DNA of 64,000 bases from Crotophaga sulcirostris (Eukaryota > Chordata > Aves > Cuculiformes > Crotophagidae), in contig VYZB01000168.1 of NCBI GenBank assembly GCA_013397455.1, positions 1,268,839 to 1,332,838 on the forward strand, in the 5' to 3' direction. The translations under genes were made by a program, and so were the position numbers. Under the pieces are notes generated by a model, which saw only the letters and a program-made list of their open reading frames with translations, made no database searches and was not told the DNA's origin. Below are positions 49,649-60,220 of this stretch, piece by piece; position 1 is the stretch's first letter, and each line of letters starts with the position of its first letter.

Positions 49649-52600
49649 TAAAACATTAGATTCCAGGAAGTTGTTCTGAAAGGATTGCCTAAGCTTAGAG
49701 TCACACCAATCTCATTGCAAATTTCCATGATTCCCGAGCTCAGAAAGTACAGGACAATCGTGAGCTGCCTGGCCTGAAGCAATAAAGTGCAGTCAGACCC
49801 ATGACATACTTAAACCTCATCGAACAGTTTCTAAACATGAAACGCCTCTTACCACTCAGTTATTCAAGATACAAGTTGAAATGTAGTTATTGTCTACTTC
49901 AAGGAAAAAAGAAAACCAACAACACCAGGCCCTTGGCTAATTGGTACAGACTGATTTGTGCCTGCATTATCTGGAGAGATCTGGCTGTGGCCATTAAGTT
50001 TATCACTTATAATGAAACCTTGAGTGTTCAGCATCATACTTTTAAGAACTAGGCCTATGAAAGGACTGTCCTCTCAATAAAAATTGCAATATCTTGAAGT
50101 GAGACCTTTCATCTCCCTCCAGATAGGACCATACTATCGTATAGTTAATATGATGAATGGGGGACTAGGTCCCAGTGCAAGGAGTGAGCCATTTTCACAG
50201 TGCAGGCATATTCTCAAAAAAGTCTATGGGTGGCAGATGACTCTTGAACAGCTCCCACAGAGCCTCTGACATGAGAAACAGGAGCTCTACCTGCTTAACA
50301 ACCAGCATATAATCAATGAAATTGATTTTTGACCATTATGATGTGAAAGTGAGTACTCTTGAGTCTTGCTTTTAAACTTTATAGCTACTGTTCCAAAGAT
50401 ATTGCTATATGATGATCTCAAAAGGAGGTAGGAGTTTAAATACCTTTTTGGTTTGGCCTTCTCTGTCTCAGTTTCTTTCATGAGAAATGGAAATAGATGT
50501 ATTTTCACTAACCTACCATGGCTGCTGAAATGGAATATATGTGACACTTTGAAGAAATCATTTCCCATACTTCTGAGAACACAAGAAACTTACGTCAATA
50601 AATACAGTTCTCACCTCACCACTTTTTAGAGAACATTTTCTGGAGGGAGACACAATCTATAATACCTCAAATTATACAAGATTAAGCATTTTTAGTTCTT
50701 ATACAAGGTTTAGAAACTTTGCCACTTCCATCCTATCTTGTCCCATGCATGTTCTGCTTCCTGCATATTTTTAGTATTTGTGTCGTGGTTACGGTCTTTC
50801 AATTTCACCCGACTTATCTGCATCTGGTACTCAAATCTTTACCAGTATTTTTTAAACAGCAAAAGCATTAGTAAACATTTCAACATGACAAAGTCCACAT
50901 AAGCAACTGTAGAGAGCTGAAAATTACATTTGCTCACAATTTATGTCAGGTCAGCGAAAGAGATCTGATTCAGATGCTATTGCTCAAGCTTAGCAGGATT
51001 TCTGGATATTGGCATGAATGTCTGGTAGAAAGGTTATCCAAATGCTTAGCCGGGTCTGGCCAGTGCTGTTAGCTGGCTGGAGTAAATAAGCCACCATTGC
51101 TACATATTATGTAGCTATCTCTTAATACTTCTGTCACTTAGCTACTGTTGGTGAGGAAACAGAGCAATCCATGTTTTGAAGTTTTGATTGTTGTTTTGTC
51201 ATTCATAATGACAAAGCAAATCTCCATGTACACAAAACTGCTGCTTTTTTTCAAGGAAACTCAGGAAAGCTTCCTGCAATTCACCAAAATCCTGTGCAGA
51301 ACAAAACATTACGGTCCTTTCCCCTTTCTAAGAACACATGAAAGCATAAGAAGCCTCAAAAATAGTATGAAGGTCCTGTAGTTTTCAATTAATTTATCCT
51401 AATTAGGAATCTAAAACTTAGTGGTGTGATTTGTCTCAAGGATTAAGACATCTAATTTTATATGTCCGCATATGAGATAAATGCCCAGGTTCCCATTACA
51501 GAGAGTAGAGGTCTAGTCAATACACTTAGTGGTTTAGAAAGAGATGAAGCAAATGTCTATATCTGGTCAACCAATAGCTCTCGAAGCTTAGACATCTAGC
51601 TCATATGTAAAAACCTAATTTTAGACAAGTAGGGGTTTGAGTCAGTTGCCTGAAAATAGAAGTCTGACAACACTTGAAGTGTCCTTGCCTTTTGGAGACA
51701 CCCACATAGAGCTAGCATGAGTGGCACAGGACATTAGGGAGAACCCTGATTTTTGCATCTGCCATTGGAAGCCAGATGTCATGTTCTACCACAATTCAAA
51801 TGACACTGATTTCTTGTTTGTGGTCTACTGAGAAAGTCCCACAGCCCCTGAGCTTAGCCTAGGTGAGTCCTAGGACTTTCAGCTTCCCATCCACAAGTAT
51901 CTAGTGTCACTTGAGTTGTTCTAGATTATCTGAGACAGACAAAAAAGGCTGGCAGATACCACAAAGGATCAAAGGGGTGCTGCACCCAAAAGCTAGAGGT
52001 CAGCCAGGACAGTCCAGGGTCTATGTTTAAGCAACTGAATTGAACTGTAAGTTTTAAACTAGTTGCCTAACACTTGTTTCCATAATCAATGGAGAGAAAT
52101 ACAGAGAAAAAATCATCCCATTTTAAGATAATGGTCAAAGCCATATCAGATAAATTTCCCTTCAGATTTCTGTCAGCTGTCAATCAAGGGAACCCAGTAT
52201 GGCTAGTCTGTTTCCAGTTTAGGAGACAGAGTTGGTAAAAATGCAGGTTTCATGGAAATTCATGTAGCATCCTAAGCAGACAGGACCCATCAGCCTTCTA
52301 ACGAAATACTCAGATATACCATATGCATTTATACTGTCACTATATGCCTTTCAAACTCCATTACTGACAACTGACTGAGAAGACTGACACACGATGTGTA
52401 TTACAAACATCTATACTGGGATGGAATCCCTGGCAACAGTGCCCATCAGTATAAAACAAACCACCACATCTTGAGTCCTGAATACGATCCAGTGCAGAGA
52501 TTGCATATGACAAATTTGCAGACAGCTTGTTTATGACCAACAGGCCATTTCTTTCTGTGTTTGCTTTACAAGCTAATGTGGTTGTACTGCATGGAGAGTT

Positions 52601-53475
52601 TCTTCCAGAATAATCCCAAAGCATTTGATAAATTGAAAAGATGCTAAGGGCCTAGATGGACCAGGGAGGTGGAGGAAGCAAAAAATAAATCTTTCACCTC
52701 TGCTGGGTAAATTAATCTTATTTTTCTGTGTTAGTGGTCCAGTAGTTAAAATTAGTAAAGGATATTTGTAGCAGATATCACCTGTGAGCAACATCAAAAG
52801 GTTAGTTCTTCTCAGATGTAGTGTCAGATCTTTTAGTTAATATGATGTGGTACAACCTGAAGGTGCAGGGCTTGAGGCTGGGTTTGATTTCGCCTTTAGT
52901 TTCTTCATAAGCGGAGTCTGATTCACACTGCACCTTTGAACCAGACAAGCTAGTGGAGGTAAAGGAAAGAAAGGCCTAGGAAACCTTTTTTGCACTTGCT
53001 GCTAAGCCATCTGCAGAGGAAATTATATGCTTCATGTAGCTGATCAGAGGCTGGGATGTGTTATTATTTACATGTGGCACATAATACAATATTGTTTAGG
53101 TTTCACTATGCAGATTCATATTTTCAGCTGGGAAATCCCTGTGTAAGTCCCAGTCTCCCATACTAGCTAAACTAACAGACAGCCCTAAGGTTGCATCTGA
53201 ACATATTTTAGTCCATGTCGTAAATGGTTGCCTAAATTTTACCTACCTTGTTACTACTTTTTACAAGTAATAAGTTTAATGAATGTTTATAATTATCAGA
53301 CTCTATTCTTCTGCGAGGTTTTAGTGGCCTCTACACTAAGAGCTCTTACAGCTGCTCTGAGATCAGAGATAATCACTGAGTTCATTAAAGCCAGACACTG
53401 CATTAGGCATGGTCTTTCAGATTCAACAAATGAAGCAAGAAGAAATCTTTCTGCAATAAAAATCAGAAGGGATTA
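49649..53475. other. Non-coding stretch, possible old LTR-like patch 51.4-52.1 kb
   Basis: No exon recognised. Within about 51420-52110 the composition becomes more balanced and the text has the look of an old LTR (no protein frames, CTAATTTTAGACAAG and TCAATGGAGAGA at 52086-52097, the latter shared with 9446-9457). I cannot show paired ends. The 87-codon minus frame at 52624-52361 resembles nothing I know. Confidence 0.35.
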
Positions 53476-54062
53476 GAGATCTAAAGACCCAGGAGGTAGA
53501 TGCATGACAGGCAAAAGGGGAAAAGAAACTGATTGGCCCCAGGGGCTTCTTCCCCAGCAAACCCAGTACCAAAGGGCTGTGTGTAAAGCCCATACAGTTG
53601 GAGGCTGGGCAAGATCAACTGTATCCAGAGCAAAATCAAAGCCATGGTTTAGAGTTTGCAGGAGATACAAGCAGGATTTTAGAAAGAAACAAAAAACTGC
53701 AGACACACTCACTGCCTGAAAGAAAATGAAGTTTCCCGCTTCTTTTTTTGTACAAGGCAGTATACTTGGTTTCTGCAACGGTGTTCTAATTCTACTAGAC
53801 AAAGCAATCTGAGAACACCTAAACCAGAAGACAGGGAGTTGTGACGTTTCTGCAAGTCCACTCCGTTTTGACTGAGAGTACTGAAGCAACTGCTGCAGAA
53901 ACAGGAAAGGAAAATCTTTCCTGCTTCCAGAGAAGAGTGTGCAGAGTCTAAATTAAAATAAGCGTCTCCTAAAAGGAGCATCAATTCAAAGCAAGAGCCT
54001 TGTTCCAGCCATCTAGTCCAGGATCTGCAGCTCAGTTCACTTTGGAAGTCCACTCCCTCCAG
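53476..54062 (-). other. GC-richer segment with two overlapping minus-strand frames
   Basis: Minus-strand frames of 145 codons (54146-53709) and 138 codons (53889-53473) overlap in different registers. The upstream one is Cys/Ser/Leu-rich without a known domain. A TTTTCTTTCAG at about 53716-53726 (minus strand) resembles a splice acceptor. The segment could be an unrecognised exon, a 5' UTR region or regulatory DNA. I cannot choose between these from sequence alone. Confidence 0.25.
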
Positions 54063-54077
54063 AGATAGACAAACAAC

Positions 54078-54124
54078 TGTCTGTCTCCCTCTGACAGACA
54101 ACCCTCCAGACAACTCTGTCTGTC
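54078..54124. promoter_or_regulatory. Cluster of SMAD-box-like GTCTG/CAGAC motifs with hairpin
   Basis: GTCTG/CAGAC pentamers occur at 54079, 54095, 54107 and 54118, four in about 45 bp. TGTCTGTC at 54078-54085 and its exact complement GACAGACA at 54093-54100 form an 8-bp stem with a 7-base loop. A third TGTCTGTC at 54117-54124 could pair alternatively. GTCT/AGAC is the core recognised by SMAD proteins of TGF-beta/BMP signalling. Binding is inferred, and a local GACA-type duplication would also create this pattern. Confidence 0.35.
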
Positions 54125-54209
54125 CACAGCCTCCCACCACGCACACCCTTCACTGAGACACCAGCTCTTCTTTCTGCTTGGTTCCCGCTCAGTGCGCCGT
54201 ACTGCAGCA

Positions 54210-54258
54210 GGAAATGTTATTGCACTGCTGACATTTCCATGTGCAGGTTGACATTTCC
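54210..54258. promoter_or_regulatory. Triplet of GGAAATGT-type motifs
   Basis: TGACATTTCC occurs at 54229-54238 and 54249-54258, exactly 20 bp apart (about two helical turns), and the opposite orientation GGAAATGTTA sits at 54210-54219. GGAA/GGAAA is the core of ETS and NFAT sites. Next to the SMAD-like cluster, this makes the 54.05-54.37 kb segment the most motif-dense non-repeat DNA in the window and a candidate enhancer or promoter. Confidence 0.35.
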
Positions 54259-55447
54259 CTTTGGAAGAAGCTACTCACTTTACAGTTCCTTTTATTTATT
54301 GTTACTTCGGCTCATGGGCCACCACGGAGGTTACTTTAACATAGCTGTAATTAAGGATCTATGATCATAAGGTCTTTTAAGTAGGGATCTGCTATTTTTA
54401 TTCAACTGTAAAAATTACATACACCCACAGGGACTGTGTAAACCATAAATATAGACATAGTTGTGATTCAGAGCTCAGGAACAGGGATGTAAATCAAAGC
54501 AAAAGCACTGTATTTAGGAGAGTCTTAGTGATGTAAATTAGAAATAACTCTATATAGTATTAAGTATTCTATACATATAAATTTTTAAAGATTATGCTGG
54601 GAAAATACCATGGTGAGTTTTTGTTTTGTTTTGTTTTTCAAAAATGTATACAGGTGCTTTAAGGACCCATTCCAAGTCAGTTTGGTAAAGAAATCAGTCT
54701 TTGTGAAAACTAGGCCAATAAATAGTATTTTAGACTCATTCAGCTGCTAATTGATTGATAAAGGAGCAAGAATACACTTTATTCTTTCTTGTTTGTTTTT
54801 TTTTTTTTACTTTAAGATTGAAATGGAAAATTAAAGAGTTGGAAAGGAGGAAAAAGTATCAGTATGAAAATGTTTTCTTTTTATTTTCATTTGTTTTTAT
54901 TCAGATCTACATGCACAAAATGAAAAGAATTGCAAACATCAAAGAATATATTCAAATAAAAAAGTTAAAGTTTTTCTTTCATTTGGAGACACAGCAGGAT
55001 GGAGAGGATTAATCTTTGTAGGGAATTACAGAAAATGAATTTTGGAAATGGAAAGCCATAATGTTTCATTCCCAAATATGTCAAAATGTGGTATCATGAT
55101 AAAATTGACACTAAAACTTTATTTTTATTCAGACTACTTTTTTTTTAAAGCAAAATAAAATAAAACAAACACATGTAAAAAGATTTTTTTGCTGGTCTTA
55201 GAAATTCCTCTCAGATCCAGGTTATTTAGAAACTGTTCAGAAGAAAATATTGGTGCTTTCCATGAAGCAATGTAAGAGATGGAGTACCGAAACAAAGAAC
55301 TTGGAGTCTTCAATGTAAAGATTCGGAGTTCATATCTAATATTTCAGATCACTTAGTGAGCCTGGATTAATAGATTTAGTTTAAAAAAATGAAGTGATCT
55401 ATCACAGGTTGTAATTATTTAACTAGTTATGAAATCATACAAATATT
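54259..55447. other. AT-rich non-coding stretch
   Basis: The first 110 bp continue the balanced, repeat-free composition of the preceding motif cluster and include ATTGTTAC and TAATTA. The rest is AT-rich with poly-T runs and no recognisable feature. Confidence 0.45.
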
Positions 55448-55720
55448 TTTGGGAGATATCTTTTGAGGTCTCTAGTCCAGTTGCCTATTTAAAGTTTTCA
55501 TTACTGTATTAGTTCAGGCATGGCTTATCTACTTTGTCCTGAAAAGATGGAGACTCCTTCAGTTTCCTGGGTGATCTGCTCCAGACCTGCACAATCCTCA
55601 ACAGAGAACGTTTTCCCACTCTTCAGCCTTAAACTTCCTAATCTGCACCTTGCATTTGTTCTACTTATTAGAATATCTACTACTGGCAATAGAAGTCCAT
55701 CTTTGTAAAAGAAGCTTTCT
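55448..55720 (-). mobile_element. Old CR1 LINE 3' fragment, antisense
   Basis: The plus strand shows GAGGTCTCTAGTCCAG, then AAGATGGAGACTCCTTCAGT, CTGGGTGATCTGCTCCAG and GAACGTTTTCCCACTC, in the order found in the complement of avian CR1 3' regions ('...GATCATCTAGTCCAACC...GGATGGAGACTCCACAACCTCTCTGGGCAACCTGTTCCAG...GTGAAGAAGTTTTTCC'). Divergence is substantial and no intact terminal octamer remains. Confidence 0.7.
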
Positions 55721-58504
55721 CAAATTATTGTAATTCAATTAATTTCTTAATATTTTCTATGTTTCTTGAAATCAAATTTAATAGTAGTTCCACAATAACC
55801 ATACAGATTGTTCTTGATGCTCTTGTGTTCTATACATTGAATGATGTCTTAAAATAAAAGAAACTTAAAAAGAAAAGGAAGAGTAATGCTATTATAAAAC
55901 TTTCTCTTAGCTCATTGGAAAACATGTAAAATTGAGTATTCTAGGCAAATTTTTATTGAAGTATATATGGTTTCATCATCTTCATTTCAGGGCAATTCAA
56001 AGAGTTTTACATCACTTTCGAGCAGCATAAATGAGCTCAGGCATAAGGTCTCAGACTGAAACCAGTTGTTCATTTTTCAGGAACAGGTTGAGTGTGCCTT
56101 GGGCCTTGCAAAATTTACCCCCTGAGGTCTTATAGAGTGAAATTGGAAGAAAACAAGGAGAAACTGATTCAAGTGTTTTCCAGTGCTACTGAAAATGCTT
56201 AGACATTTAAACAAAACTGAACAAAAAATTTAAAAAAATGTTGATAACATTTATGACTAAATTTTTTTCACTCTCTTCAGTCTAAACTTCAGTTCTTTGA
56301 AATATGTTCTTGGGGCTCCAAATGGCATGAAGACTACTGTTTTCACAAACATAAAGCCTGTAAATTCTCACTGAAATACTGATCAAAACCCTCTTCTATC
56401 AATGATTTGTTCCTGTATATACTACTGGCCTTTGGATAAGGTCTAAAAATAGTAAATTCTATATCAGCTGTAAACTCTTTGGTGTCACCATTGTGTCATG
56501 TGTTTGGTCTTGGTATAGCTTAGAGAAGACTGAGACTAAACAGGAGACTCCAGACATAATCATATTCCCATCATGATTTGATATTTACCATTTCTTTACA
56601 TCCTTGACATTATTTTTTTCAAATGAATACCAGAAAAATTGTGGAAACCACACTATTTACCTTAAAAGACAATGCTGTGAACAGGATCTCTTCTAATGGA
56701 GTAAGAGAGGAAAGAAGAGGCCAGATTCATTTACACTTGGCTTGTCCACAGATCTGAAATATAATAAATACTACCAATCATTGAAGTGATAACCACAAAC
56801 AGTGAACAATTCTAAAAAACTAATTAAACAACTGGACTAAATCTCAAAAACCCTGAATGAATCTTTAAGCAACTTTCTAATAGGAGCGTATTTCTCATTT
56901 AAATTTACAAAAGGAAATAGATATAAACTTCCTAAAATATATTTGTTTATTTCTACTTCTTTGTATTATCCTTTTTTAAAAAAATCAGAAGTACTGGAAG
57001 GTGCAGTATGGTGATCGACTCTGAAAGTACCTAATAAGATACTAGTGAGGGATCTGTGCTTAATGAAAAAATGATAAAAGCATATACTACTAATAAATAA
57101 ATTTTGAAACAGGCTAAACAGAAGCCATATAATGCTATCTCGCTTCTGATTGCATATATCAAAATAATCCCATTTGTTCCTTCTGCCCATCTTACTTCTT
57201 TGTTGTAATAACCTGTTGTATTCTACTACCAGTTGCAGGATCTCTGGAATAAGAAACTTTTTTCTAAAAGACAGGTATGCAGTGTTTGATATATGTAGAT
57301 TATGTTTCTTGTTCGGAATGTTAAATACCCTCATTACTATCATCATTTTAAGAAAAAAATAACAACCATCTAGAAATAATAGGAGGAGACATTACATAGA
57401 ATAACTACAGCAACAGCAAAACACTCCAAGATGTAGTCTATGAAGACCACCCTTTATAAAGGTAGTGATTGCAGCTGTGGCTCATTTGTTGATAATGAAC
57501 AGATGTCACTGACGAATTCATTATGTCACTTACATTGTATTAACTCCTGGTTAACTTTACCTCTGATAGCTCTGATAGCAGGCTGGTATGCTGATTACAT
57601 CTTCTATGAAATGTGTCCTTGTAAAAAAAAATGTAGCAGGCACCTAGTAGCATATTAAAATCCACCCATGCTTGCGCATGAGATGGTGTAGGTTTCCTGT
57701 AGAATAGATGGCTGAGAAAATGGCCATAGCCCTTTTATTCAGGACATCTAAATGTTTCTAGGATTCACAAACCCAAAACTCTAGCCACAGAGCTAACATT
57801 TCATTCATCTAGCCAAGCTTTTCATAAACTAGGTAGCTCTGTCTGTTATGGTCCTTGATGAATTTTAAGAGACAGCCACCCATAACACTTTCATTTTCTA
57901 GTTCCTTTGTGTTTTGTCTCTCACTTCTGAAATTCCCTGAATTTTAAAAATAATATTTTAAAAAAAAGAAAAACAAGACAAAAATCACAAAAAAGATCTA
58001 GAACTTAATTACTTGCTTAATTTCATACATATATACATAAAAATATATATTAAGTAGAGTATTTGCCCTTAAAATTGGCAGACTGAGCTCTGTGAACTGT
58101 AAACCCTGAAACAAATTCTCTGATGCTGTACCAGGACAAAATTATATTAATATTGTATTTCTTTAGGTCATAAAATATCTCCTCATTTACAAGAAAAGGT
58201 ATTTTTGTCGGCTGTTTCACAGAAAAAAAACCCAAAGATACATTCATTGTGCCAAATGGAAAGCACAAAAATGACGCTATTGAGACTGAAGCAGTAATAA
58301 AAAGGCTGAATTCATTAGCTCACAGTTGTCAGTGTACTAACTATGTTTACTTAGCTTTTGGTCATCACGGTGCATGTCAAGAGAGATCACCCATCCGTAC
58401 CACTTCAATCAACACAGACCTGTGCTGAGCTGTGCCTTTTCCTTAAGAAATAAAATTTTAGCCAAAACACATCTGTAAAAAAGTCTTTTCTTATTTTGAA
58501 GATA
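55721..58504. other. AT-rich non-coding stretch
   Basis: Nothing recognisable. Featureless frames (for example 57346-56966 minus) and homopolymer runs only. Confidence 0.5.
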
Positions 58505-60220
58505 TCAAATGATGGAGAAAGCACTGTTTCCTTCCGTAGTTTGTGCTGCTGGTTAATCATCTCCTCTGTTGTGCCTAATTTCTAATTTGAATTTGTCTGG
58601 CTTCAACTCCCAGCCATTAGTTCTTGATGTGCCTTTCCCCGCTAGATTAAAGAGCCCATTAATACCCAGCGTTCTTCCCCTGTGAAGGTACTGATACACT
58701 GTACTGCAGTCACCTCTCAGTCTTCATTTTAATAGGCTAAACAGATTGAGCTCTTTAAGTCTCTCTCTGTGAAGCATTTTCTCTGGACCTGAAATCATTC
58801 CCATGGCTCTTTTCTGCACCCAGCTCATTTTTTTTAATAATCTCCTTATTTTTATTCATGCAGATGCCACAATTATAATCTACTATCTGTCCTGTGAACG
58901 CTGAATGCTGAAATAAAATATTTTCTTCATTCCTTCCCCCGTCTTCCCTATCTGTGCAGCCCAGGATCACGCAAGCTTCTCTTCTATCAACACCACTCTT
59001 AAAATTCTCGTTACACTTATCCTTTTCAAAGTCTTCAGTATCCAGAATCCTGTGCTTCATTCTGTATCTAGGGTGCATATATTGTTCCTATATATATATA
59101 GTTGCACTTAGAGAAACAAACACAACAAAACTAAATATCATGGGGGGCGGAGACCAGATGCCTTTGTATGGCTGCTTGGCTACCGTTACTATTTATCCAG
59201 CTAATAGAACGATAAATATTGTGTCAACCGCAAATTTTATCAGCAATGATTTTGTATTTCCTTCCAGTTCCCTGTTTAAAATGTTAATGACCATTAAGTC
59301 TTCCTCTATATTTCTAGGATTCATTGGTGATTATTGATAACAATTTTTTTCACAGCTCTCAGTTGACTGGGCCTCAGGCTAGTAAAGAGAACTGTTTGCT
59401 CTTTATTGATATTCTAAAGTACATATTTTTAATCAAAATGATGTGCCGAAATAAGGAATACTATAACATATAGCGTAGTAGTACAATTACTTTTACGAAG
59501 CAAGAAACTTGTAAGTACGTCCAAACATAAAATCAAGTTTGCTTTATGGGATCTATCTCTATAAAACCTTTTCTTATTATTGTTATTGGGTTTCATTATA
59601 TTTTTCTACTTTAATTTTCTATTTTCTGAGTGAAATCATAAAATTTTCCATTGCATTACCCAGAACTGACATCTAACTTTTTTTTTTAAATAATGGAATA
59701 TAAATGTTATGTCTCAAGAACACCAGAGTTTACTTTTCCCCAAAAAAACTATTACAAATTCACATTAACGGAAACACAGACACTCAGGGTCCACACTAAG
59801 GTTCTTGAGATGATCATTTCAAACCCTCTGATTTGTAAATGTCTGTGCCTAGAAATAATATTTTTCTAACATTATTAGTAACTACTGGACTGAAAACTAC
59901 TTCATTGACCTCATCTGATACAAGTGCTTCATATTGTCTCTTTGATATATGAAAGCTAACTTTTCGTAGAAAATGTCTCTTTTTGTGCATCCTTATTATC
60001 ATTTTGTCTATTACCATTCAGTAATGGAAATATTACAATCTTAGGACCTCTTTCACTTCTACTACACTTGGAAAACTCTTTTTTTTTATAGTTCTGAGCT
60101 CTGCAAGCAAAATAATTATTCCTTGTAGCCTTTATTAAATTTTTCTTTAGATTCTACCTTCTATTCCAGGCAAAACAGACTGTTCATATTTGGGATATTC
60201 AGTTAACATAACTGTTAGTA
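58505..60220 (-). mobile_element. Long ancient CR1-group LINE, antisense
   Basis: About 1.7 kb reads, on the plus strand, as the complement of an old amniote CR1 from its 3' region inward. Recognisable blocks in order: GGCTTCAACTCCCAGCCATTAG (58600s), TTAAAGAGCCCATTAAT (58640s), AGATTGAGCTCTTTAAGTCTCTC (58745), CATTCCCATGGCTCTTTTCTG (58795), CCCAGGATCACGCAAGC (58960), GTGTCAACCGCAAATTTTATCAG (59220), AAAATGTTAATGACC (59278), TTTTTAATCAAAATG (59427), GGGATCTATCTCTATAAAACC (59548), CCATTGCATTACCCAG (59648), CACATTAACGG (59761), GATTTGTAAATGTCT (59830) and ACCATTCAGTAATGG (60014). The order is that of this CR1 type with insertions (for example near 58890-58940). No protein frame survives. Confidence 0.82.

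Noticed and set aside
52361..52624. 87-codon minus-strand frame with NGLLVINKLSANLS, superficially like part of a retroviral envelope
   Set aside because: None of the diagnostic envelope motifs are present and no flanking retroviral genes or LTRs can be shown.
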